Positions 1-5,485 of a DNA stretch of 6,144 nt are shown here, piece by piece; position 1 is the stretch's first letter; each line of letters starts with the position of its first letter. The notes beneath the pieces are model-generated. The model saw only the letters and a list, made by a program, of their open reading frames with translations. It did not search any database and had not been told where the DNA came from. Made by a program: the position numbers and the translations under genes. Source of the DNA: DATGKR01 sp035294565 (GTDB lineage: Bacteria; Actinomycetota; Acidimicrobiia; Acidimicrobiales; Palsa-688); assembly GCA_035294565.1 (NCBI GenBank), contig DATGKR010000008.1:1-6144 (forward strand), in the 5' to 3' direction.

Positions 1-1170
1 ATCCCGCTGCCAGACAGCGTGCGCCTGGCGATGGACGACATCGCCGGGACGATGCGTGAAAGGCTGCTGGCGATGGCCGTGACCGCCGGGCTGGGGGTGA
101 TGAGCGCGTTGATGGAGGAGCCGGTGACCGCCATCGCCGGCCCGAAGGGCAAGCACCAGCCCGGCCGGCGAGCGGTGCGCCATGGCAGCGAGGCGGGCTC
201 GGTCACCCTCGGCGGCCGGCGGGCCCCGGTCCGCCGCCCCAGGGCCCGCGCCGCCGACGGGCCCGGCGAGCTGCCCGTTCCCGCCTACGAGCTGTTCTCG
301 GGCACCGACCTGCTCGGGGCGATGGCGATCGATGGAGCGGATGCTCGCGAAGCTGTCGTGCCGCCGCTACCAGGCCGGCTTGGAGCCGTCGGCGCCTAGG
401 TGACGACCCGGGCACGCTCCACGTCGAAGTCGGCGGTCTCCCGCCGGTTCGTGAAGGCCACCGAGACCGCCCTGGGTGAGCTGCTCGCCCGGGACCTCTC
501 GGCCTGGACCTGGTGGCGTTGATGGTCGACGGGGCCCACTTCGGCGACCATCTCTGCGTGGTCGCCCTCGGGATCGGCATCGACGGCACCAAGCACCCCT
601 TGGCCGTGGTCGAAGGGGCGACGGAGAACACCACCACCGTGACCGACCTCCTCGTCGGCCTGCGTGACCGGGGCCTGGACGTCACCCGGCCGATCCTCGT
701 GGTCATCGACGGCGCCAAGGCGCTGCGCTCGGCCGTCGAGACGGTGTTCGACTGCCCGGTCGTGGCCCGCTGCCAGCTCCACAAGATCCGGAATGTCCAG
801 CGCGCTCGAGGCCGAGGCGACCCTGGTCGAGCTCGCCCGCCAACTCGACCGGTCCCACCCCGGCGCGGCGGGCTGCCTGCGAGAGGGGCTCGCCGAGACC
901 CTCACCGTGACCCGCCTCGGGGTGCCGCCACCCTGGCCCGCACGCTGCGGTCGACCAACGCCATCGAGCCCATGATCGAGATCTGCCGGGACCACTCCAC
1001 CAACGTCAAGCACTGGCGGGACGGGACCATGGCTCTCCGCTGGTGCGCAGCAGGGATGAACGAGGCAGCCAAGCAGTTCCGCCGGGTCAACGGACACCTC
1101 CACCTCCCCGCCCTGCGCTCCGCCCCTCGAGGCCGAAGCCGTCCGCCGCCGGCGAGGCTCGGCTGTCAAG
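1..1170 (+). pseudogene. IS256-family transposase, frame-disrupted (DDE, mutator type)
   Basis: This would encode a DDE transposase that cuts and pastes its own IS. Homology can be followed through nearly the whole protein, but only by changing frame: frame 1 to about 330, frame 2 from 332 to about 387, frame 1 again to about 500 (with an in-frame amber stop at 397-399), frame 3 from about 503 to 794, frame 1 to about 925, frame 3 to about 1125, then frame 1. Family motifs are visible: HGSEAGSVTLGGRR, MERMLAKLSCRRYQAGLEP, the first catalytic Asp in LMVDGAHFG (near 520), the second in VVIDGAKALR (near 705), CQLHKIRNV (near 775), the catalytic Glu in LREGLAETLTV, and LRSTNAIE, NVKHWRDG and AAGMNEAAKQFRRVNG. 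About 23 residues expected between CQLHKIRNV and SALEAEA are missing at about 795. There is no native-looking stop. As read it cannot make a functional enzyme, unless the one-base shifts are sequencing errors. Confidence 0.88.
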
Positions 1171-1175
1171 CTACC
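1..1175 (+). mobile_element. IS256-family insertion sequence, right-hand part (left end outside the window start)
   Basis: This stretch is the body of an IS256 (mutator-type) insertion sequence, recognised from its transposase remains. The left boundary lies before base 1; it is probably represented by the matching left part at the other end of the window. The right boundary is approximate: transposase homology fades after about 1140, and the minus-strand nuclease gene ends at 1171, so the element must stop near there. I looked for terminal inverted repeats by comparing 1140-1200 with 5940-6000 and found no convincing match. The right end may therefore be eroded, and no target-site duplication can be shown. 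Confidence is high for family membership and low for the exact edge. Confidence 0.8.
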
Positions 1176-1545
1176 CACCGTCCGAGCGGAGACGGTCTGT
1201 AAGCCATCTCGGCCCGATGGTCTCGGCGCCCAGCTCCCGGACGCGCGCGAGGAGGCGGCGGTCGGCGCTGACCACGATGACACCGCTGGTAGCCGCGGCG
1301 GCCTCGGCAACCACAGCGTTGTCCCCGTTGCCGGCGGCGTGGACGACGCGTACGCCGTCGACATCTGCCTCGGGGGCGCCGGCGCGGGCGGCGCCTTCGA
1401 GGACGACCACCGCCGGCAATGGGAGCCGCCCGTGCCTCGCGGCGTCACGGAGCTGCTCGACGAGCCGGCGCGCTGCACCCGGCCGGTCCCGCCACCACCC
1501 GGTGGGCTGGGACCCGATGACATTGGCGGCATCGACTACGAGCAC
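1171..1545 (-). CDS. NYN/PIN-like putative ribonuclease, 124 aa
   Basis: I read this as a small NYN-like (YacP/PIN-fold) protein of the type common in actinobacteria; members of the wider superfamily are metal-dependent RNases. The frame starts at a GTG giving VLVVDAANVIGS and ends at a TAG at 1171-1173. Conserved-looking acidic positions are D5 with N8 (VVDAANV), E50 (VVLEGAAR), D75 (GNGDNAVV) and D95 (VVSADRRLL). The C-terminal GAETIGPRWLTDRL is typical of this group. Two Trp in GWWRDRPGA near residue 17 are also characteristic. GTG at 1545 is chosen because no ATG or GTG lies upstream in frame and homology begins at residue 2; no clear Shine-Dalgarno precedes it. The gene diverges from the methyltransferase across 46 bases. 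Its last codons abut the transposase remnant, so a few native C-terminal residues could have been replaced. The substrate is unknown; fold assignment is fairly secure, the activity inferred. Confidence 0.72.
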   Translation of the reverse strand: MLVVDAANVIGSQPTGWWRDRPGAARRLVEQLRDAARHGRLPLPAVVVLEGAARAGAPEADVDGVRVVHAAGNGDNAVVAEAAAATSGVIVVSADRRLLARVRELGAETIGPRWLTDRLRSDGG

Positions 1546-1591
1546 ACCGCCGAGGTTCGCGCGTCGCGCCGGGGGCGACGATGATGGGACC

Positions 1592-2335
1592 GTGAACTGG
1601 GAGCAGGTAAGGGCCAACCAGCGGCTCTGGGACAGGATCAGCCCCTGGTACCAAGAGGCCCACGGCCCCCAGATCGGCCGCCGGCCGAAGCTCTGGGGAG
1701 CATGGTCAGTACCCGAAGAGGAGCTCGGTGCCCTCGGCCCTACCGTTGGCCTGCGGGTCCTCGAGCTGGGGTGTGGCGGGGCCCAGTGGGCCGCCGCGCT
1801 CGCCGCCGAAGGGGCGGCGGCCGTCGGCCTGGACCTCTCGGGCGAACAACTGCGGGCGGCCCGGGCCCGTGCGCCGGACCTCCCGCTCGCGCACGCGGCC
1901 GCTGAGGCTTTGCCCTTCCGGTCGAGCAGCTTCGACCTGGTCTTCTGCGACCACGGCGCGCTCAGCTGGAGCAACCCCAAAGACACCGTCCCCGAGGCGG
2001 CGCGCGTGCTCGTACCCGGTGGGCGGCTGGTGTTCAACACGGCAAGCCCATGGCTGCGCGTCTGTTATGACGATCCCTCGGACCGTCTCACCGCGAACCT
2101 GCACTGTTCGTACTTTGGCCTCGGGGCCCTCGATGAAGGCGACGGCGCCAGGACTTACACCCTGACCTACGGCGCGTGGATCCGGGTGTTGCGCGCGAAC
2201 GGTTTCATCGTCGAAGACCTGATCGAGCCGCAGCCCGCTCCCAAGGCGTCTTCGAGCTACTACACCTGCGACCCGGCCGATTGGGCCAACCGCTGGCCGG
2301 CCGAAACCCTCTGGGTGACCCGAAAGATGGGGTGA
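1592..2335 (+). CDS. Class I SAM-dependent methyltransferase, 247 aa
   Basis: This is a soluble methyltransferase of the Methyltransf_11/UbiE-like type, transferring a methyl group from S-adenosylmethionine to an unknown acceptor. The N-terminus NQRLWDRISPWYQEAHG resembles actinobacterial members with a Trp-rich lead-in. Motif I is VLELGCGGAQW at residues 56-66, followed by the acidic ribose-binding residue D81 in VGLDLSGEQL. Motif II is FDLVFCDHGALSW at 114-126 and motif III is ARVLVPGGRLVF at 137-148. The C-terminal third (YGAWIRVLRANGFIVEDLIEP) fits the family's last strands. Length is normal. GTG at 1592 is chosen because homology starts just after it; the open frame runs further upstream, but that part is antisense to the NYN gene. 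The ribosome binding site is weak (GATGGGA). It diverges from the NYN gene, which suggests a shared short promoter region. The substrate cannot be predicted. Confidence 0.88.
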   Translation: MNWEQVRANQRLWDRISPWYQEAHGPQIGRRPKLWGAWSVPEEELGALGPTVGLRVLELGCGGAQWAAALAAEGAAAVGLDLSGEQLRAARARAPDLPLAHAAAEALPFRSSSFDLVFCDHGALSWSNPKDTVPEAARVLVPGGRLVFNTASPWLRVCYDDPSDRLTANLHCSYFGLGALDEGDGARTYTLTYGAWIRVLRANGFIVEDLIEPQPAPKASSSYYTCDPADWANRWPAETLWVTRKMG

Positions 2336-2426
2336 TGGCTACGCGCGCCGCTGCTTCTTACCTGGCCCGGTACCCGGGGACGACCCGGCGAGTGGCTGCT
2401 CCGTTCAAGGTCGTCCTTTATCGAGG

Positions 2427-2723
2427 GTGGCCGGGTACAAGGACAAGGGAGCCCCTGACGGCATCGAGCTGCAACGGGCATGTTTGCACCTACGTGGCAA
2501 TGGTCCGGTCTGGCAGACAACGGCTGGGTTGACCGGTGCGACTTGCACCTACGCGGACTTCTGGGTCAACCACGTCCTTGTCTTCCAGACCGGGGCCCAG
2601 TGCGCTGGCACCGGCACAGAGCTCGAAGCGCAGTGGACCGGGGCCTCGTTCCCCGCCGGCACACTCCTTTGCAACACTTGGCCCGGTACATCTGGCGAGC
2701 CCTGTGAGACGATCGGAGGCTGA
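2427..2723 (+). CDS. Hypothetical Cys-containing peptide, probably the tail of a secreted protein
   Basis: I do not recognise this 98-residue frame. Its second half (TCTYADFWVNHVLVF, then QCAGTGTELEAQW, FPAGTLLCNTWPG and EPCETIGG) has five spaced Cys, many aromatic, Gly and Thr residues and few charges. That is typical of extracellular actinobacterial proteins with disulfides. The only in-frame start is a GTG with no proper ribosome binding site, and there is no signal peptide in this frame or cleanly in the neighbouring ones. It is therefore best read as the 3' part of a gene whose 5' part has been lost or frameshifted. Function is unknown. It could be a chance open frame, but the composition argues mildly against that. 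Confidence 0.35.
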   Translation: MAGYKDKGAPDGIELQRACLHLRGNGPVWQTTAGLTGATCTYADFWVNHVLVFQTGAQCAGTGTELEAQWTGASFPAGTLLCNTWPGTSGEPCETIGG

Positions 2724-2762
2724 TGAAGAAGCCTTCGTGTCTATCCGCACCTTGAAGCGGCC

Positions 2763-2775
2763 GTCCCCTGGGGAC
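2763..2775. promoter_or_regulatory. 13-bp palindrome, candidate operator upstream of arsR
   Basis: GTCCCCTGGGGAC is a perfect inverted repeat around one central base, 80-92 bases before the arsR ATG. A TTGAAG hexamer at 2752-2757 could be a -35 element, with A/T-richer bases after the palindrome (around 2775-2784) as a poor -10. The palindrome would then fall in the promoter spacer, a normal place for a repressor site. No -10 matches well, so this remains a candidate only. Confidence 0.3.
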
Positions 2776-2799
2776 AATACATAGAGGCGACCAGCGTTC

Positions 2800-2854
2800 C
2801 TTAGGGCCTCTTGGGCGATCGACCGTCCCTAATCGGTGGGTTCAGGCTTAGGGC
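2800..2854. promoter_or_regulatory. TTAGGG/CCCTAA array before arsR, candidate operator
   Basis: Three copies of one hexamer lie in the last 55 bases before arsR: TTAGGG at 2801-2806, its complement CCCTAA at 2827-2832, and TTAGGG at 2848-2853. Centres are 26 and 21 bases apart, and the last two form an inverted pair. The 8-mer CTTAGGGC occurs at 2800-2807 and again at 2847-2854, directly before the start codon. An imperfect CGACCG/CGGTGG inverted repeat (2820-2839) surrounds the middle copy. ArsR-family repressors usually autoregulate by binding inverted repeats, so this could be the operator; that is inference. Confidence 0.35.
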
Positions 2855-3175
2855 ATGCCACCCGTGCCCACGATCGAGGTGATCGCCGAACCGAGCCGGC
2901 GACGGATCCTCGACGCCCTGTGCAATGGGGAGCAGCCGGTCCAGGTCCTGGTCGAGCGCCTGGCAATGAGCCAGCCGGCAGTGTCCAAACAGCTGCGGGT
3001 GCTGCGCGACGCCGGGTTGGTCCAGGTCCGCGCCGAAGGCCAGCCGCACATCTACCGGGTGCGGCCCGAACTGCTCATGGAGCTGGACCAGTGGCTCGAG
3101 CCCTACCGCCAGATGTGGCAGGAGAGCCTCGACCGGCTGGCCGACCACCTCGACCGCGACAAGCCCCGGTCCTGA
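2855..3175 (+). CDS. ArsR-family winged-helix transcriptional regulator, 106 aa
   Basis: A small winged-helix repressor. The N-terminus IEVIAEPSRRRILDALCNG (residues 7-25) is the classic opening helix of the group that regulates SRPBCC genes. The recognition helix is at residues 39-52 (SQPAVSKQLRVLRD), and the wing at 55-69 ends in HIYRV. The C-terminal helix (ELDQWLEPYRQMWQESLDRL) would serve dimerisation. No Cys-based metal site of the ArsR/SmtB type is seen; the only Cys is C23, so an arsenic- or metal-sensing role is not supported. ATG 2855 has no good Shine-Dalgarno; a GTG at 2864, about ten bases after AGGG, is an alternative start that keeps all homology. It is followed after 13 bases by an SRPBCC gene, a very common actinobacterial pair presumed to be cotranscribed and autorepressed. 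The effector is unknown. Confidence 0.88.
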   Translation: MPPVPTIEVIAEPSRRRILDALCNGEQPVQVLVERLAMSQPAVSKQLRVLRDAGLVQVRAEGQPHIYRVRPELLMELDQWLEPYRQMWQESLDRLADHLDRDKPRS

Positions 3176-3177
3176 GA

Positions 3178-3188
3178 AGGAGGAGACG
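3178..3188 (+). promoter_or_regulatory. Strong Shine-Dalgarno site of the SRPBCC gene
   Basis: AAGGAGGAG lies just before ATG 3189, in the 13-base gap after the arsR stop. It fixes the start of the SRPBCC gene and suggests that the second gene is translated more strongly than the regulator, which has a poor site. Confidence 0.75.
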
Positions 3189-3707
3189 ATGAACGACGAC
3201 GAGGCCACGCTGGTCCGCACCGGTGAGCGGCCCATCCTCCGCTTCCGCCGCCACCTCCGCCAACCCGTCGAAGCGGTACGGCGGGCGGTGACGGACCCGG
3301 TCGAGATGCGCTCGTGGTTCCCGACTCGCATCGAGATCGACGAATGGAAGGTCGGCGCCACCATGACCCACCACTTCGACGGGCAGGAGCTCGACCCCCT
3401 CCCCGGTGTGGTCCTGGCATGGGACCCGCCCCGCCGGGTCTCCTTCACCTGGGGCGACGACACCATCGGCTTCGACCTGGCGGCGAGCCCGGAGGGCGGC
3501 ACCGTCTTCGAGCTGGCCGAACAGCTCGTCGCCCACCACGTGGCACGCAACGCCGCCGGATGGGAGACCTGCCTAGACCACCTCGAAGAGCGAAGCCAAG
3601 GCCCCGACTGGCAGGAACCGTTCGAGCAATACGTGGCGATCTTCGAACCGGTCCTCGGCCACCAGGAAGGACCACCCGCCCAGCACCGCGCCACCACGGC
3701 GGGCTGA
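3189..3707 (+). CDS. SRPBCC / AHSA1-type (START-like fold) protein, 172 aa
   Basis: A soluble protein of the activator-of-Hsp90-ATPase-1-like group within the SRPBCC superfamily, which forms a deep hydrophobic cavity for small ligands. Family signatures in order are the opening strand ILRFRRHLRQPVEAVRRAVTD (residues 16-36), MRSWFPTRIEIDEWKVGATM (40-59), PLPGVVLAWDPPRRVSFTWG (70-89), GTVFELAEQLV (104-114), and the C-terminal helix NAAGWETCLDHLEE (121-134). The C-terminal 20 residues (GPPAQHRATTAG and nearby) look disordered. ATG 3189 is fixed by a strong ribosome binding site. It is the second gene of an arsR-SRPBCC unit, where such proteins are probably the repressor's target or effector partner. 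No catalytic role can be assigned; no ligand is known. Confidence 0.87.
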   Translation: MNDDEATLVRTGERPILRFRRHLRQPVEAVRRAVTDPVEMRSWFPTRIEIDEWKVGATMTHHFDGQELDPLPGVVLAWDPPRRVSFTWGDDTIGFDLAASPEGGTVFELAEQLVAHHVARNAAGWETCLDHLEERSQGPDWQEPFEQYVAIFEPVLGHQEGPPAQHRATTAG

Positions 3708-3731
3708 CCGGCTCGAGTCCAGCACTTGCTC

Positions 3732-3926
3732 CGACCTGTGTCGGCGGTGCCCACGGGCGACGCGCTCATCTCGCCATCAGTCACGGTCCGACTCCTCAAG
3801 CAGCTCGCGCCGGTCCGACGATCCAAACGGGCCCCACGCCACGGAGCACTCTCCAAACGAGAGCTCCAACTCGCCGCCAGCATCGCCAAAGGACACACCA
3901 ACCAAGAGATCGCCGCCGAGATCTTT
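3732..3926 (+). pseudogene. LuxR/NarL-type response regulator, C-terminal remnant
   Basis: Only the receiver-to-HTH linker and the first part of the DNA-binding domain remain. GDALISPSVTVRLLKQL matches the end of the receiver and linker of NarL/FixJ-type response regulators. ALSKRELQLAASIAKGHTNQEIAAEIF matches the first helices of the LuxR HTH. The expected continuation (a SEATVKTH-like recognition helix) is absent: after EIF at about 3926 the frame reads unrelated residues that are antisense to the next remnant. The receiver with its phosphorylated Asp is missing too, since the previous gene ends at 3707. It is therefore truncated on both sides and non-functional. The identity is clear; it is not a sequencing frameshift, because homology is lost at both ends. 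Confidence 0.7.
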
Positions 3927-3929
3927 GAT

Positions 3930-4161
3930 CAGGGCAACCGCACAGGCATGCACTGGGCGTGCCTACGCAACGCGCCGCGCCACCCCAACCTCGAACGCGA
4001 AACCGCAGCGCGCTGCCGTCGCGCAGCACGCGCCGGCGGGCGAAGCCCCATCGGGCAAGGGCCCCGTCTTGGCACTTGGGGCAGCGCAACCGCCCCGCGA
4101 CGAGGTCGGCTTCGACTACTTCTGGGTCACTGCATACGATGAGCACGGGTGCCTCCGGCAT
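3930..4161 (-). pseudogene. Truncated zinc-ribbon HTH protein (DUF6431-like, transposase-related)
   Basis: The minus-strand frame starts MPEAPVLIVCSDPEVVEA, then DLVAGRLRCPKCQDGAL, ARWGFARRRVLRDGS and ALRFRVR. This resembles the N-terminus of a family of actinobacterial zinc-ribbon plus helix-turn-helix proteins often annotated as DUF6431 or transposase. Members have a CPxC knuckle, a basic WGxARRR stretch, a second Cys pair and a THVLLP-like motif. Here the CPKC pair is present, but after RFRVR the second Cys pair and the THVLLP region are scrambled or frameshifted, and the sequence then runs into the LuxR remnant. An upstream in-frame ATG at 4191 adds ten residues; 4161 is preferred because the homologous part begins there. 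It is a non-functional remnant. The family name is given from memory and is moderately sure. Confidence 0.55.
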
Positions 4162-4191
4162 CTGTGGAGGGCCCTCTCGTCGTGGTGGCAA

Positions 4192-4359
4192 GCTTTGAGC
4201 GAGGGGGTCCTTTCGCGTTCATTGGACGTCCCCACGTTGTCGTCAGCGGCAGCTTGCGGCAAACGCGTCACCGTGCTCAGTGACGCTGGCTGCCCACCTC
4301 GTCACCATCCAGCGTGGCGCTCAACACCATCGCGTCGTCGCTCATTGCGAAAGGTACCG
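4192..4359. other. Spacer between two divergent gene remnants, with one hairpin
   Basis: No coding signal is recognised here. The stretch separates the minus-strand zinc-ribbon remnant from the plus-strand dehydrogenase fragment. It holds GCGTCAC at 4265-4271 and its exact complement GTGACGC at 4280-4286, a 7-bp stem around an 8-base loop with no T-run after it. That would suit an operator or a stray inverted repeat better than a terminator. Confidence 0.4.
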
Positions 4360-4575
4360 ATGAGCCCCGGGCGCTCACTCCACCGCTGGAACGCTCGACG
4401 CATCCCTCGCCTCGACGACCGGGTCGCCGTGGTCACGGGGGCCAGCTCGGGTGTGGGCTTCGAGACGGCCCGCTATCTCGCCGAGCACGGGGCGACGGTC
4501 ATGCTGGCCTGCCGCGACGACACCAAGGCGTTGGACGCAGTCAAGCAGATGGTGAGCGCTCCGCCCGCCGGGTAG
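4360..4575 (+). pseudogene. Short-chain dehydrogenase/reductase, N-terminal fragment
   Basis: This encodes only the first Rossmann strand and helix of an SDR, an NAD(P)-dependent oxidoreductase. The lead RIPRLDDRVAVVTGASSGVG carries the TGxxxGxG cofactor motif at about residues 28-35. FETARYLAEHGATVMLACRD follows, as in retinol-dehydrogenase-like SDRs. After DALDAVKQM-type sequence the frame stops at 4573-4575, giving 71 residues against roughly 250-320 for a full enzyme. The catalytic Ser, Tyr and Lys are all missing, so it cannot be active. ATG 4360 with GAAAGG seven to twelve bases upstream is a plausible original start. Beyond the stop no SDR sequence is seen in any frame, so this is a truncation rather than a simple point stop. 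Confidence 0.75.
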
Positions 4576-4659
4576 CCCTACGGGCATGCCTGTGATGGTG
4601 CTCGGAGGCGAAGGCCGCACGATCCAGCAAAGCAGTGCAAGGGCCTGACTGCTCTTGGG

Positions 4660-4897
4660 TCGGGCCCGGGCTAACGCGAGCTCGGCCAGGCCCTTCTTGA
4701 CCCCCGACAAGCCATCGGAGAGCGAGTCTAAGACGATGTCCTTGTGCCGAGTGAAGGTTACGACGTACTTGGTCTCACCGTCGGCGAGGTGCAGCGGGTG
4801 ACGTTGTCGATGGCCTTGCCCGTCTTGGGGTCGATGAACCGGCTCAACGACCACCCGATTGCGGGGGCACCTTCGGCATTCGGCGGGGCGGGAAGGG
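4660..4897 (-). pseudogene. Unrecognised protein fragment, frameshifted
   Basis: Directly after the YdeI stop on the same strand a coherent peptide can be read if one frame change is allowed. The first part is APAIGWSLSRFIDPKTGKAI followed by DNVTR. The second part, in the next frame from about 4794, is LHLADGETKYVVTFTRHKD, then IVLDSLSDGLSGVKKGLAEL. The shift fits loss of one G/C base at about 4793-4795, since an extra base there would give a continuous protein. I do not recognise the family. There is no start codon at the beginning and no natural end: past about 4660 the frame is low-grade and then runs antisense to the dehydrogenase fragment. I infer an internal piece of a decayed gene. 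Confidence 0.45.
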
Positions 4898-5485
4898 TCA
4901 CCTACGGGGCTTGCGTGGATGGAGGGATTCCCCGCGAGCGAGCATGTCGACGTACTCGGCCAGCTTGCGGTCCCGGGTCGTCGGACGCTTGACAGCGTTT
5001 AGCCGATAGACGATGGAGTAGCGGTTGGCTGCATCCAGTTGGTCGAACGTCGCTGCAGCGGCGGGATTGGCCGCCAGCGCCTGGGCTAGATCGGGCGGGT
5101 TCTGCATGTCCGCCTGCCCGCGGTAGGCCACCTCCCACCGTCCTTGCTCTTTGGCCGCGTCGACGGCCGCGATCCCGGCCGGCCGCATCCGCCCGGCCTG
5201 GGTGAGCCGGGCGACGTGCTCGACGTTCCTGGCGGACCAAAGGCTATTCGTCCGACGAGGCGTAAAGCGCTGACGGTAGCTGTCGTCATCGCGTCGTGCG
5301 ATCTGCCCGTCAATCCAACCGAAGCACAGCGCCTCGTCAAGCGCTTGCGCGTAGGTCAGGGCCGTCGCCTGACCGCCCTTTTTCTTCAGGACAAGCCACA
5401 CGCCCGGATGCTCGGCATGGTGGCTCTCCAACCAGGCGTGCCACGCCTCTGCGTTCTGGACAAGCAGCTCCGCGAGATCGGACAC
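4898..5485 (-). CDS. YdeI/OmdA-family protein as a separate gene, 195 aa (alternative reading)
   Basis: If the upstream frame is corrected by one base, the VOC gene stops at a TAG (5487-5489) and this gene starts two bases later at GTG 5483-5485, giving VSDLAELLVQNAEAWHAWL. That is a normal N-terminus and length for stand-alone YdeI/YdeI-like proteins, small cytoplasmic proteins linked by annotation to bacteriocin protection or OmpD; their biochemical role is not established. The start has no clear Shine-Dalgarno, which fits translational coupling to the VOC gene. The domain is intact, with LCFGWIDGQ at about residues 54-62 and the basic FTPRRTNSLWS segment. It overlaps the fused reading frame annotated above: only one of the two entries can be true. 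Confidence 0.6.
   Translation of the reverse strand: MSDLAELLVQNAEAWHAWLESHHAEHPGVWLVLKKKGGQATALTYAQALDEALCFGWIDGQIARRDDDSYRQRFTPRRTNSLWSARNVEHVARLTQAGRMRPAGIAAVDAAKEQGRWEVAYRGQADMQNPPDLAQALAANPAAAATFDQLDAANRYSIVYRLNAVKRPTTRDRKLAEYVDMLARGESLHPRKPRR

Larger units (their letters stand above)
2336..2854. other. Gene-poor stretch between methyltransferase and arsR
   Basis: About 500 bases with no convincing complete gene. A 65-codon frame beginning with an ATG that overlaps the methyltransferase stop (2335-2532) has no recognisable similarity. A second frame, 2427-2723, is described separately as a possible protein tail. Short direct repeats occur: TTGCACCTACG near 2483 and near 2543, and TGGCCCGGTAC near 2363 and near 2679. 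The last 130 bases carry palindromes and repeated hexamers that look like the control region of the downstream arsR. No tRNA, rRNA or clear rho-independent terminator is visible. Confidence 0.5.

Noticed and set aside
1140..1200. IS256 right terminal inverted repeat
   Set aside because: Comparison with the left end (5940-6000) gives only scattered short matches, insufficient to call a terminal repeat.
396..1532. Long minus-strand open frame opposite the transposase
   Set aside because: It mirrors transposase and nuclease codons; its composition is typical of shadow frames in G+C-rich DNA and it contains no recognisable motif.
1043..1591. Upstream extension of the methyltransferase frame, giving a protein of about 430 aa
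   Set aside because: The extra 183 residues are Ser/Arg/Pro-rich out-of-frame sequence overlapping the transposase end and antisense to the NYN gene; methyltransferase homology begins at GTG 1592.
1546..2040. Upstream extension of the minus-strand nuclease frame (289 aa in all)
   Set aside because: The added part is antisense to the methyltransferase and has no family resemblance; the nuclease fold begins at GTG 1545.
2335..2532. 65-aa frame overlapping the methyltransferase stop
   Set aside because: An ATG overlapping the stop suggests coupling, but the protein has no recognisable features and ends inside the competing Cys-rich frame; it is not supported as a gene.
2855..3707. Arsenic- or metal-resistance operon
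   Set aside because: The ArsR protein lacks a Cys metal-binding site, and its partner is an SRPBCC protein rather than a transporter or reductase.
2801..3901. Long minus-strand open frame opposite arsR and the SRPBCC gene
   Set aside because: Both plus-strand genes are well-defined families with proper starts, so this frame is their shadow.
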